Positions 34,194 to 45,633 of a DNA stretch of 64,000 nucleotides are shown piece by piece (positions within the stretch are counted from its first letter, which is position 1; each line of letters starts with the position of its first letter). This DNA is from Nipponacmea schrenckii. Its lineage: Eukaryota > Mollusca > Gastropoda > Lottiidae. The position numbers and the translations under genes are program-made. A model generated the notes under the pieces. That model searched no databases and was not told where the DNA came from. It saw nothing but the letters and a program-made list of their open reading frames with translations. The stretch covers positions 23,456,338 through 23,520,337 of the forward strand of contig CM060199.1 in NCBI GenBank assembly GCA_030562195.1, written 5' to 3'.

Positions 34194-34925
34194 GTGAAAA
34201 ACAAAATAAAAAAATTCAAGAAGGATTATAAGCGGGTAAAGGATAACACCAGAAAGACTGGAAGAGCACGGACAACATGCGAACATTTTGATCGTTTGGA
34301 TGGGATTCTTGGCCACCGTCCTTCAGTCACCCTACCTGTGTCACTGAACAGTATGAGCCTGTCATATGATGATCTTGAGCTTGAACGAGATTCAGAAAAA
34401 AAATCTAGGCCTATGCATTATCTAGTCTGCGACATGCTGACCAAATTCAAGCCTTTAGTTATTTTGACGATTGAGTACACTAGTCAATTGTCAATATAGC
34501 TATCAGAGGCTGGAATAGGGTCAGCAAGTTTCCTACACCAGCCAAAAACTGTCAAACTAGCTATCAGAGGCTGGAATAGGGTCAGCAAGTTTCCTACACC
34601 AGCAAAAAACTGTCAAAATAGCTATTAGAGGCAGGAATAGGGTCAGCAAGTTTCGAACTAATGTATTATCTTATTAATTTGTGATTTTTAAAAAGTTATG
34701 TTGGAAATATATTTGTTTGTTTTCCAGATCACAATAATAACGCAGAGACATTCCTGTCTGCAGCATTTGAAATACCTCTATCCTCGTCTGCTCCACCACT
34801 GGCAAATACTACGTTAGATGACCTGTCAGTTGACCTACACGTAATCACATCCACACCACAAGCAAAGAGGGCAGTCATCTTACCAGCAATTCCTTCTACA
34901 TCAACTGCCACACCAGAAGATATTT
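34194..34925 (+). pseudogene. Myb/SANT-like coding fragments with splice-like edges
   Basis: Two coding segments. The first (34194-~34350) follows a TTTAATTTCAG acceptor and reads KNKIKKFKKDYKRVKDN and RTTCEHFDRLDGILGHRP, resembling the last helix and tail of Myb/SANT-like or MADF-like DNA-binding domains often linked to Harbinger/PIF elements or host regulators. The second (34729-34925) follows TTTTCCAG and is Ser/Thr/Pro-rich (NAETFLSAAFEIPLSSS), ending at a stop. The interval holds a 60-bp minisatellite. The start of the gene and the donor site of the first exon were not found. It could be a remnant of a host gene or part of a transposon; the domain call is moderate. Confidence 0.45.
34498..34657 (+). 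repeat. ~61-bp minisatellite, 3 copies
   Basis: TAGCTATCAGAGGCTGGAAT...GGGTCAGCAAGTTTC repeats three times with few differences, inside what would be the intron between the two Myb/SANT-like segments. Confidence 0.85.
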
Positions 34926-35232
34926 AAACTGTTGACAACAACAAGAGAAAGCGTAATGGCGAAAAGGGTATGCTCAATATAATATTCTTTTTACCTTTGA
35001 TTGAAGCATTATGATGCAACTAAAAATGAAAATGTTCTCTGTAGTCTAAAGATAAGGATTACATACCATATGATTCGAATGATTCAAAATGATGGCAATC
35101 AATTATCAAATCTTCAGTTTGTGAGTGGTTTGGGTGCAGGGAAGATGTCTTAAATTGATTTGTTATGACCATTTCGTTTCCATTTGTATTTTCTTTTTTG
35201 TTCTGGAACCAACCGAAACTGACTATTTTGTA

Positions 35233-36842
35233 GATGGTGTGCCCCGAGAAGATACAGTGGACACAACAGCCATCCAAAACCTATCCAGAGGTAAGGCTGT
35301 GCAATAAGCTAGACGTTCTGGTACATCTTATTACACCGAAAAGACAAATAAGTTTGTAGATTCCAGGAATGAGTTGAAGGATCGATGTGTTTCAAAACAT
35401 GTGTCGAAAGAAGATTGTCCTATCACACATTAACTAATGTAAAAAGAGCAACCAACATCAAGATTATTATAATATACAAGACCCAAATGAAAAGCGAAGA
35501 TGGCTTGCTACGCTCAAGAACTACATTGCCTGCTGATGAACAATGTAGAAAGTAGCGTACCCTTCAATATTACTGGCCAACCGGTCCAAGTTTGTCGTGT
35601 CATGTTTTTTTGGCAATTACATAAACAAATATTTCTGAAAGTTAGATACAAACTGCATTAGCCAAGCTGTCAACTGAAGGTATAGGTTGGAGAAGAAGGT
35701 CTCAAATGCGAAGAAATCAAGAGATTCGCGAACTATGCCGTCTACACATGAACCGATTCCCCAAAGCTGAATCTCATTATTCTAGATCTTATTCAAATCA
35801 TGAATATCTTTCTTGTGATTTAAGCCTCATGAAAATGTACATGTTCAAAACATCAACAGGCAGATTAGATATATCTTTTATTACCTACTATAGATATTTT
35901 TAATCCATGAGTTTAAAATTCGTCAAACCGAAAAAGGATTTATGCGGGTTGTGCGAAAACTAACGCAAATCAAATGAAGAGGAAAAGATGAAAAGTGAAA
36001 TACACCAAATACATAGCTGAAAAGAAAGTCAGAAAAATGAAGGATTTGATTAAGCAAACAGAAGATTCGAGCCACATTTTGGCCTTGTTTGATTTACAGC
36101 AGGTTATATACCAACAAAATAGATGTGAATTTTTTTTTTATCGAAGAAGTCTCTCTTATTACAACTTCACAATTTATGACATCAATTTATGCCTGTTACC
36201 TCTGGTACTAATCTATTGCATTGCGTGGCTCTTACGAAATTTCGTCATGTGTTTATCATTATCTACAAGAAAATGATCATCAAAGTTTAGCAAAAATATC
36301 TCTTTTCGCAGAACAAGAATTCACGTTTCCAGAAATTTTGCAAGATGCTAAAGAAGTCACAGTTCAAGACTTTGAAATCAATCACGGACAGAACAATGGG
36401 GACTTAGCACCATAGAAAGGCCCCTCCGCAGACCAGGGGAAATCTTACTTCCTTTCAAGCTCGCAGCTGTTGTAAGGATGGCAAGACGCGATCCGTACAC
36501 AGTACACGAATAACGAACAGAAGATGTAATGGATTGGAAGGCTTTTTCTCAACAAATAGGGATACTGAGGGTCCATGTATCAGATGAAGGTGAACATATT
36601 GATTGGACAAACATAATTAACTAAATTTGAGTAAAAATGAAGGAATGAAAATATTTTTTAAAATGTCCCATTTACAGCCATCATTTTTCACTCCTCAAGT
36701 CTTGTGGATAAAGCATATACGGGTGTTAGACCTAAGCTGTCTCAAGAAAAATATGCCGATCTACTTTCACTGTGCTCTGGGGATATTCCTGTTATGACAA
36801 AAGAAGAGGCAAAATCATTTTATACCAAGTTACCACATTAAA
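35233..36842 (+). pseudogene. DUF7869-type transposon protein, decayed (copy 1)
   Basis: Degenerate gene of a family common in mollusc and cnidarian genomes as uncharacterised, probably transposon-derived proteins. Pieces in several frames: GTSYYTEKTNKFVDSRNELK (35318-35380), QDPNEKRRWLATLKNY (35480-35525), FPKAESHYSRSYSNHEYL (35706-35903), CGLCE-like sequence (35942), then KYIAEKKVRKMKDLIKQ and RSLSYYNFTIYDINLC (35995-36190), YEISSCVYHYLQENDH (36225-36290) and a closing PVMTKEEAKSFYTKLPH (to 36842). The family has a DDE-like core of unknown activity. There are many frameshifts. It is directly followed by Ty3-E. Assignment rests on the YYNFTIYD and FYTKLPH motifs recalled from memory. Confidence 0.6.
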
Positions 36843-37226
36843 ACTATTGAGAACTTGCTCTTTTATTATTGTTTTGTAATGGGTCGACGAATCAGATCAA
36901 ATCTACCAATCAAAGAACATTTACTTCAGATTTCAAACAACAAGAAGATTTGTCAACATAAACAGGTTTCTAAAGAGAAACAGAAGTACTATTATGACAG
37001 AAAATCGAAACAATTACCAATTCTTCAACCAGGAGATCATGTACGAATTAGAAATGATGATAACTCTGCATGGAAAGGAAAAGGTGTAATCCTGAAGCAA
37101 TTTGCATTTCGTTCATATCTGGTTAAAGTGGATTCGGGATCAATATTCCGTCGTAATAGATCTACGCTACTGAAAGTTAATAAACATTCCATACATCTAA
37201 TCGAAATACCCCTAATTATGATATAA
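36843..37226 (+). pseudogene. Ty3-E Pol C-terminus (copy 1)
   Basis: The end of a Ty3-type integrase: MGRRIRSNLPIK, QKYYYDRKSKQLPILQPGDH, VRIRNDDNSAWKGKG, SYLVKVDSGSIFRRNRSTLL, ending near 37226. The open frame is 123 codons. The upstream part of Pol is missing and replaced by the DUF7869-type gene. The element's LTR follows 270 bp downstream. Confidence 0.8.
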
Positions 37227-37491
37227 ACAATCAGGTTAATAATCATCAGAATAATAGACATTCGACTAGATTGATAAATAAACCAAAACGTTTAATTGAG
37301 TGTTAACAATTTATAGCAAGTTGTCAGACACTTGCTCTGTTGTTTAATTGAAAACTATAAATTGTTTTAGTTTGTTTAAAATTAAGTTCATGTTGACAGT
37401 TCACATTCGTATGCTGTTTATTATTGTATTATGTGATAGTTTCGCATTTCATCTTATTTTATTATGCATGTAAATTACTTAAGAGGGAAGG

Positions 37492-37653
37492 TGTAATAAT
37501 ATGTCTTATATTGGTCTGGTAAAATGCATAAACCTTGTTACCTCCCTTACCTCAAGAACAGAGGAACACATGTCAGTTGTTATTGCGGCCATATTGTCTA
37601 ATGTGAGCCTAAGTTGTAAGCTCTAAATAAACTAGTTTTGTTTCAATATAACA
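37492..37653 (+). repeat. Ty3-E 3' LTR (copy 1)
   Basis: Purine tract AAGAGGGAAGG is followed by TGTAATAATATGTC... and ends CAATATAACA, so TG...CA, 162 bp. An AATAAA signal lies at 37626. No 5' LTR is visible. Confidence 0.7.
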
Positions 37654-37737
37654 GTCGTCTAAACATAACAACGTCCACTCTTATGTCTAAAGTAGGGAAA
37701 TGAAATGGATTTATATAATAATGTCTACTCAAATTGA

Positions 37738-40535
37738 TTATTATTATTGCAGTGTGTTCTATCGAACACACTGCTTTGTTTTCGTAATTTTTAAAAATTA
37801 TGATTTTGTAACGAGTAGTCTTCAGCAACTATAATAGTTACAATTTTCAATGCCCTAAATATTCATATTGGTCTATTAGTGAATGAATATAAATTAGAAC
37901 GCTTTTGCTAAACCGGAAGTGAAAAATTAAAAACTGTTAAAAAATCAGAAAATTGGTCATTGAAGGCGCATTTTTGCTTCAATTTTGCTCGGATTTTCAA
38001 TTTTAGAATCTTGCTCGAATATCTAATATGATAGCATTAAAAGGAATTCGAATTTTGAAAATTCATAGCACACATTTTTGACCCGAATTTTGCCAATTTT
38101 GACCAAATTTTCTATTTTCTCGTGTATTTGTCCGATTGATTTGAAATTTATTGTGCTAAAACTGACCACAAAAGAAAGCAATTTCGCTCAAACAAAAATT
38201 TTGCATCACTTCCGGTTTCCACAAAATAAAGGTACAAACTTCCGGTTAGCCAACTCATTAAGTATTGTCTGAATGTCACCAAAACTTATATTAATAGGTT
38301 TCTATCGATATGACTTAAGGAATAAATGACACTTTTAGGGTAGGAATTGCTGATAGTTTGGCCGCAAAATTGATATGACCCACTTTTGTAAAAATCAAAA
38401 TGGGGCCTTAGGGTTAAATCTGAGTTGTGTGATATTTGTATTTCTGGTAACTACAGTCGATTGCGCAAAAAAGTACTTGAAGGAATTTTTGAATTTCGAT
38501 TTTGCTTTTTTGCAATTTCCGGTTGAATTTTTTCGGTAATTGTTAAAAGTTTCAAGGCTCATACCTTGTGACCTTGAGCTTTGAAGACATCGAGGCCTGA
38601 ATACAAGATATACCTCTTGATCGAATCTATCCAATGGTATGTTCATTTTTGTTTTCCTAAGTTTACTTCCGGTTTTATAGCTCTCCGAAACTAGTCATAA
38701 TACACGTTTTGTTATTAATATCAACCGTTTGATAAGGGAGGTAATTTGATCTTTGCGAAATACATTGTCAATATTAACAAAATAATAATGTTAAAGGTTA
38801 TTCAATCCAATGCTTATCTCCATTTTTTCGACCATTTGAAAATTCTGATTTTTAAACAGCTGTCAAAAATGACAGAAATAGCCTTTATTCATGAAATGAA
38901 CATGATTTGCTCCTTCCAATGATGTATAACAATAGCTCTCGAAAAGATCTATCCATTGATATATTATATTTTGATGTACGATGTATACTTTCCGTTTTAT
39001 CACCATTTGAAAATTGCGAATTTCATTGTTAAAAACTGTTTGTTGAATTATGCGTTTGGGCGATCTACATGACACGAGTTTCAGCGAACCAATTACGCTT
39101 TGAAAAAAAAAACGACTTATACTCTGTAAAATAATGTTAGTGTTCTATAGCTACTTTGTGGGGTAGTTTTAAAGCGTATATCAAAACTGCTACGCATTGC
39201 GTCAGAACCTCGCGAAGCCTGGGGATCTAGTTACGTATTTCGACTTTGGCGAAAACGTATTGTAATCGTTCGGATTATTTTATTACGTATTTCGACTTTG
39301 GCGAAAACGTATTGTAATCGTTCGGATTATTACGTATTTCGACTTTGGCGAAAACGTATTGTAATCGTTCGGATTATTTTATTTTTTTTATTTTTTTTTT
39401 TTTTGTAATTCTTGGATGAGTTTGCAGACAAACTGGTAAAAGGTGCAGAAATTCTAAATCTACAGTTGATCTTAGAATGATTTCTATTATCAAATAAAAC
39501 AAAACCGGAAGTTCTATCTCTGACAGGGGGTGAGAACCGGAAGTTCAGGTTTTTTTGCTTTAGCAAGTTTATTTTCAGTTCGATTTTGACCGGATTTTCA
39601 GATTTGAAAACTTCAATGTATTTGTCAACTAACAATTATAGGTTTTATGCAATTAGGTTAAATATTTTACCCACGGTTTGCAATTCAATATTCAAGGGTC
39701 ATCGGCAAAAATTTCAGACCGTGATTTCTCCTTTAATATAAATGGTAAAATTTTGAAACTTTATCAGTTGATAGGCGATATGTTTATAATTTTTGAAAAA
39801 ATGTGAAAATAAAAATTCCACTTCCGGTTTAGCCTCAAATGACGTAATTACGTAACTTCCGGTCTATAACTGCTAGGTGAAAAGTGAAAACTATTTTATA
39901 AATAACTTGTCAATAGTAATTGATTTGACCTAAATAATTAGGTCTAGCTTCCATATCGGCCGCCATTTTGAATTTTCGTTACAATTCTTAAATCCGAAAT
40001 TCAGACACTACTGATAGACCGATTTTGATGAAATTTAGCACATAGATACAATGGATCATTATCTACCTTTTCTTGGAGACCGATTTTCAAATTTCGTATT
40101 TTCTTTCGAATTATTTAAATTTCGATTTTTTCAAAATTAGGTCACTTTAACGGGTACGGAAGGTGTGACCCACTTAATCTATGACCTTGAAAATTCGGTC
40201 AAATAATATTCAATATATTGTCTACGAGTAGATATTTTTTAATTTGGCTTACTTAAAAAATTCATAGAGATAAGTGTACTTAAATACAGCAAAAATTGAT
40301 AATTTTCATATTTTCGCCATCATTAACCGTTACGGAAGGTGTGACCTAATTATTTTATGACTTTGAAAACTAGGTCAAATGATATTCAATATATTGTCTA
40401 GATGTAGGTAATTGCAAATTTAGCCTACATAATATTTTAAGGCTCTCGAAATACGTTCATAATTGTAAGCAATTCTAGTTACGTATTTCGACTTTGGCGA
40501 AAACGTATTGTAATCGTTCGGATTATTTTATTTTA
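37738..40535 (+). mobile_element. Second hairpin-ended repeat family, element A
   Basis: The left edge carries a hairpin, GCAGTGTGTTC ... GAACACACTGC (37750-37775), followed by TTTGTTTTCG. The right edge carries ACGTATTTCGACTTTGGCG and CGTTCGGATTATTTTATT. This right-end motif occurs three times in tandem (39231-39378) and again at 40478-40535, where it directly abuts the left hairpin of element B. The body is non-coding, with diverged monomers containing CTTCCGGTTT and TGACCTTGA. Inference: a Helentron/HINE-like non-autonomous family with end multiplication. No TSDs were determined. Confidence 0.5.
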
Positions 40536-41511
40536 TTGCAGTGCGTTCATCGAACGCACTGCTTTGTTTTCGAAATGTCTTTTTTTTTTTTTTTTTTTTT
40601 CGAATTTTACCCTCGATTGTTTTCGTAGAAGGCAACTTGCCACAAACTACCTGTTGCTATTGCCTATTCAAACTGCGTGACTTGTATTTTATAAATGTAA
40701 AATGACGTCATTAAGAGCAACCGGAAACGAGCTGTGGGCAATGGCGGCTTTTTGATTATTGCTGTTTATTACCTCTATTTATCATCTGATTTTGACAGAA
40801 CTTCTTTTGCTAGCTTCTTTTAACTGCTAGCTACATAACTGCAGTTTGAAACTGCTTATTTCATTACTTTTGTAGCTGACTTTTTTTATTTCAATTTTTG
40901 CGTTTTTTTCAACTTCTACAATTTTATTCCGATGCATCCGAAAACTTACAGGTATATAGACACTATTAATGCAATTAAAATCTATTTTTTAAATTTTCGA
41001 AATCACTTCCGGTTTTGAAATTATTCGCTTTTAAAATTTAAAAATCAATTTCCGGAATTTTCAAGATATTTCAAATATTCTTTTTGCAATATGCTAGAAA
41101 TAGTCATACAAAAAAACGAAGATGAAAAAATCCGGACCGGAAGCAAATGATAAGCCGCCATATTGAAATGTCAAACTTTTGTAAATTTTAAAATTCAAAT
41201 TCAGGGGATAAAGCGATTTTCGTTATTTTTACGTATCTAATGACTACAGTCGATTACGCAACTTTATTTGGGAGCCGATTTTTGAATTTGGATTTGTATT
41301 TTCTTTTATTTCCATTTTAATATTTTTGGTAATGTCAAAAACTTTAAAGGCCCATATTTTGTGACCTTGACCTTTGGTGACCGTGTGACCTGAACATGAT
41401 TTATTCTTCTTGATGATATCTATCCACTGATATGTTCATTTGTGTTGTCCGATGATAACTTCCGGTTTTATAGCCGATTGAAATTTGCAATTTTTATTTT
41501 TAACGAGCTCT
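40536..41511 (+). mobile_element. Second hairpin-ended repeat family, element B (runs into gap)
   Basis: Begins with the hairpin GCAGTGCGTTCATCGAACGC...CTGC then TTTGTTTTCG, as in element A but with compensating base differences in the stem. Contains CTTCCGGTTT-type monomers and TGACCTTGACCTTTGG, and is cut by the N gap. Confidence 0.5.
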
Positions 41512-42011
41512 NNNNNNNNNNNNNNNNNNNNNNNNNNNNNNNNNNNNNNNNNNNNNNNNNNNNNNNNNNNNNNNNNNNNNNNNNNNNNNNNNNNNNNNNN
41601 NNNNNNNNNNNNNNNNNNNNNNNNNNNNNNNNNNNNNNNNNNNNNNNNNNNNNNNNNNNNNNNNNNNNNNNNNNNNNNNNNNNNNNNNNNNNNNNNNNNN
41701 NNNNNNNNNNNNNNNNNNNNNNNNNNNNNNNNNNNNNNNNNNNNNNNNNNNNNNNNNNNNNNNNNNNNNNNNNNNNNNNNNNNNNNNNNNNNNNNNNNNN
41801 NNNNNNNNNNNNNNNNNNNNNNNNNNNNNNNNNNNNNNNNNNNNNNNNNNNNNNNNNNNNNNNNNNNNNNNNNNNNNNNNNNNNNNNNNNNNNNNNNNNN
41901 NNNNNNNNNNNNNNNNNNNNNNNNNNNNNNNNNNNNNNNNNNNNNNNNNNNNNNNNNNNNNNNNNNNNNNNNNNNNNNNNNNNNNNNNNNNNNNNNNNNN
42001 NNNNNNNNNNN
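41512..42011. other. Assembly gap, exactly 500 N
   Basis: A round 500-N run suggests an arbitrary scaffold gap rather than a measured distance. Confidence 0.99.
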
Positions 42012-42145
42012 TAAACCTCGTACACCTTAAGGACGAGCAATTGTGGACGGACGGACGGACCGACGGACGGACGGACGGACGGACGGACGGCAACGGATGT
42101 GGGTGACGACAATATACGCCCCCCATTTCATGTGGGCGTATAAAA
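42012..42145 (+). mobile_element. Pearl/HINE-like 3' end (H5)
   Basis: The GGAC/GACG microsatellite (42048-42095), GGATGTGGGTGACGAC and the hairpin ATACGCCC...GGGCGTATAAAA match the 3' ends of H1 and H3. The 5' part lies in or beyond the gap. It is joined to the duplicated DUF7869/Ty3-E segment. Confidence 0.8.
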
Positions 42146-43541
42146 AAGAGCAACCAACATCAAGATTATTATAATATACCAGACCCAAATGAAAAGCGAA
42201 GATGGCTTGCTACGCTCAAGAACTACATTGCCTGCTCATGAACAATGTAGAAAGTAGCGTACCCTTCAATATTACTGGCCAACCGGTCCAAGTTTGTCGT
42301 GTCATGTTTTTTTGGCAATTACATAAACAAATATTTCTGAAAGTTAGATACAAACTGCATTAGCCAAGCTGTCAACTGAAGGTATAGGTTGGAGAAGAAG
42401 GTCTCAAATGCGAAGAAATCAAGAGATTCGCGAACTATGCCGTCTACACATGAACCGATTCCCCAAAGCTGAATCTCATTATTCTAGATCTTATTCAAAT
42501 CATGAATATCTTTCTTGTGATTTAAGCCTCATGAAAATGTACATGTTCAAAACATCAACAGGCAGATTAGATATATCTTTTATTACCTACTATAGATATT
42601 TTTAATCCATGAGTTTAAAATTCGTCAAACCGAAAAAGGATTTATGCGGGTTGTGCGAAAACTAACGCAAATCAAATGAAGAGGACAAAATGAAAAGTGA
42701 AATACACCAAATACATAGCTGAAAAGAAAGTCAGAAAAATGAAGGATTTGATTAAGCAAACAGAAGATTCGAGCCACATTTTGGCCTTGTTTGATTTACA
42801 GCAGGTTATATACCAACAAAATAGATGTGAATTTTTTTTTTATCGAAGAAGTCTCTCTTATTACAACTTCACAATTTATGACATCAATTTATGCCTGTTA
42901 CCTCTGGTACGAATCTATTGCATTGCGTGGCTCTTACGAAATTTCGTCATGTGTTTATCATTATCTACAAGAAAATGATCATCAAAGTTTAGCAAAAATA
43001 TCTCTTTTCGCAGAACAAGAATTCACGTTTCCAGAAATTTTGCAAGATGCTAAAGAAGTCACAGTTCAAGACTTTGAAATCAATCACGGACAGAACAATG
43101 GGGACTTAGCACCATAGAAAGGCCCCTCCGCAGACCAGGGGAAATCTTACTTCCTTTCAAGCTCGCAGCTGTTGTAAGGATGGCAAGACGCGATCCGTAC
43201 ACAGTACACGAATAACGAACAGAAGATGTAATGGATTGGAAGGCTTTTTCTCAACAAATAGGGATACTGAGGGTCCATGTATCAGATGAAGGTGAACATA
43301 TTGATTGGACAAACATAATTAACTAAATTTGAGTAAAAATGAAGAAATGAAAATATTTTTTAAAATGTCCCATTTACAGCCATCATTTTTCACTCCTCAA
43401 GTCTTGTGGATAAAGCATATACAGGTGTTAGACCTAAGCTGTCTCAAGAAAAATATGCCGATCTACTTTCACTGTGCTCTGGGGATATTCCTGTTATGAC
43501 AAAAGAAGAGGCAAAATCATTTTATACCAAGTTACCACATT
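42146..43541 (+). pseudogene. DUF7869-type transposon protein, decayed (copy 2)
   Basis: Almost identical to 35439-36842, beginning inside that gene because the HINE 3' end replaces the upstream part. The same frames recur (FPKAESHYSRSYSNHEYL at 42408-42605, RSLSYYNFTIYDINLC at 42697-42978, closing YTKLPH at ~43541). Differences are isolated substitutions. It shares all major lesions with copy 1, so duplication post-dates decay. Confidence 0.6.
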
Positions 43542-43925
43542 AAAACTATTGAGAACTTGCTCTTTTATTATTGTTTTGTAATGGGTCGACGAATCAGATG
43601 AAATCTACCAATCAAAGAACATTTACTTCAGATTTCAAACAAGAAGATTTGTCAACATAAACAGGTTTCTAAAGAGAAACAGAAGTACTATTATGACAGA
43701 AAATCGAAACAATTACCAATTCTTCAACCAGGAGATCATGTACGAATTAGAAATGATGACAATTCTGCATGGAAAGGAAAAGGTGTAATCCTGAAGCAAT
43801 TTGCATTTCGTTCATATCTGGTTAAAGTGGATTCGGGATCAATATTCCGTCGTAATAGATCTGCGCTACTGAAAGTTAATAAACATTCCATACATCTAAT
43901 CGAAATACCCCTAATTATGATATAA
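43542..43925 (+). pseudogene. Ty3-E Pol C-terminus (copy 2)
   Basis: Near-identical to 36843-37226 but with a TGA stop at 43599-43601 in place of a Ser codon, and a 3-bp shorter Asn/Lys stretch. Same downstream LTR arrangement. Confidence 0.8.
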
Positions 43926-44190
43926 ACAATCAGGTTAATAATCATCAGAATAATAGACATTCGACTAGATTGATAAATAAACCAAAACGTTTAATGGAGT
44001 GTTAAAAATTTATAGCAAGTTGTCAGACACTTGCTCTGTTGTTTAATTGAAAACTATAAATTGTTTTAGTTTGTTTAAAATTAAGTTCATGTTGACAGTT
44101 CACATTCGTATGCTGTTTATTATTGTATTATGTGATAGTTTCGCATTTCATCTTATTTTATTATGAATGTAAATTACTTAAGAGGGAAGG

Positions 44191-44352
44191 TGTAATAATA
44201 TGTCTTATATTGGTCTGGTAAAATGCATAAACCTTGTTACCTCCCTTACCTCAATAACAGAGGAACACATGTCAGTTGTTATTGCGGCCATATTGTCTAA
44301 TGTGAGCCTAAGTTGTAAGCTCTAAATAAACTAGTTTTGTTTCAATATAACA
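44191..44352 (+). repeat. Ty3-E 3' LTR (copy 2)
   Basis: Same TGTAATAATATGTC...CAATATAACA sequence as the first copy. The flanking bases after the LTR are also the same (GTCGTCTAAACATAACAACG), showing that flanking DNA was duplicated and not just the element. Confidence 0.75.
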
Positions 44353-44446
44353 GTCGTCTAAACATAACAACGTCCACTCTTATGTCTAAAGTAGGGAAAT
44401 GAAATGGATTTATATAATAATGTCTACTCAAATTGATTATTATTAT

Positions 44447-44556
44447 TGCAGTGTGTTCTATCGAACACACTGCTTTGTTTTCGTAATTTTTAAAAATTAT
44501 GATTTTGTAACGAGTAGTCTCCAGCAACTATAATAGTTACAATTTTCAATGCCCTA
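44447..44556 (+). mobile_element. Left end of second hairpin-ended family (truncated copy)
   Basis: Identical hairpin to 37750-37775, continuing to CAATGCCCTAA, where the P3 terminus begins. Copy 1 continues instead with ATATTCATATTGG. Confidence 0.65.
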
Positions 44557-44597
44557 AGTAGTAATAGAACTTACAGATATCCGGCACCCCTCCGCTT
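44557..44597 (+). mobile_element. Polinton-like terminus, left half of split hairpin (P3a)
   Basis: AGTAGTAATAGAACTTACAG...CCGG (28-bp arm, 44557-44584) plus the first bases of the loop (CACCCCTCCGCTT). The LINE L2 begins at 44598. Matching right half: 49081-49123. Confidence 0.65.
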
Positions 44598-44775
44598 ATA
44601 ATAATAATAATAAACTCTTTATTTTACATGGGTCAGAATTAGGCCCAATACACAAGGACGTGGTCCTGTCTTACATTCAGCCCATGGGGCAATAGGCCTA
44701 CATTGGAAAAAAAAAAAAAAAAAAAAAAAAAATTGAAAATACATAATATCTCAATATACAATTCGTCTGAAATAC

Positions 44776-45240
44776 TAAAAATACACAAGTACATGTGTAT
44801 CAAATGGACAGAGATATGTTCCGGCGATCAAGTACATGACCACAAAATAAATATACAATACTCCACGTACAATTTGTTTAAAAATACACAAGTACATGTG
44901 CATGAATGGACAGATTTTCAACCTACAATTAGTTTATAAAATGGATGTAATATATAGTTCCCGCGGCCATGCACACGACCGCAAAAAATCACGTATTATT
45001 TCAACGTACAATCTATTTTAAAATACACAATTACATGTGTAAATAATGGACAGATTTATCTTCCGGCGATCAAGTACATGACAGCAAAAACCATATATCA
45101 TTTCAATGTACAATTAGTTTTAAAATACACAAGTACATGTGTATAAAATGGACAGATTCATCATTCTGCGATCAAGTACATGACCACAAAAACCAAGGAA
45201 TAGACAAGTACATCTGCATGAGCCGATCAGACATCAAAAC
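44776..45240 (-). repeat. ~110-bp tandem repeats in the LINE 3' UTR
   Basis: About four diverged units share AAATACACAAGTACATGTG, AATGGACAGAT and GGCGATCAAGTACATGAC. They end at an A-run (45246-45270). The short L1 copy at 28.1 kb retains only part of this, so unit number varies between copies. Confidence 0.7.
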
Positions 45241-45633
45241 ATACGTAAAAAAAAAAAAAAAAAAAAAAAAGGAAAAAGAAAAAAGAAAAAAAGAATTGCC
45301 AAAGCGTCAGTGCATGTGCTGCGAGCGGGCTACCCAACCCTACTCCATTTTATGTTCTTATTTTCTATGGAGGGGGAGGTAGGATTTGTCCATGCTCAAG
45401 ACCAGCTTTAAGGATGTTTACTCATCCCCCGACAGTAGTAATTTAGATTTTCAAAATGGTTCAAGTTAGGCCAAAATAGAATTGTTGGTGGTGATATACC
45501 TGTGGGAAAGGGAAAAATAAAATTAATAAATTACTTAAATCATTAAATCATGGAGAAACACAATTGTTAAGATAGCCATCAGCAAGGAAGCCTATAGTTG
45601 GTGAAAAGAATACCCGTGTAACAGGAAGTATGC

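Noticed and set aside
41442..42153. Long ORFs on both strands across the first N gap
   Set aside because: Their length comes entirely from undetermined bases; the flanking residues show no domain.
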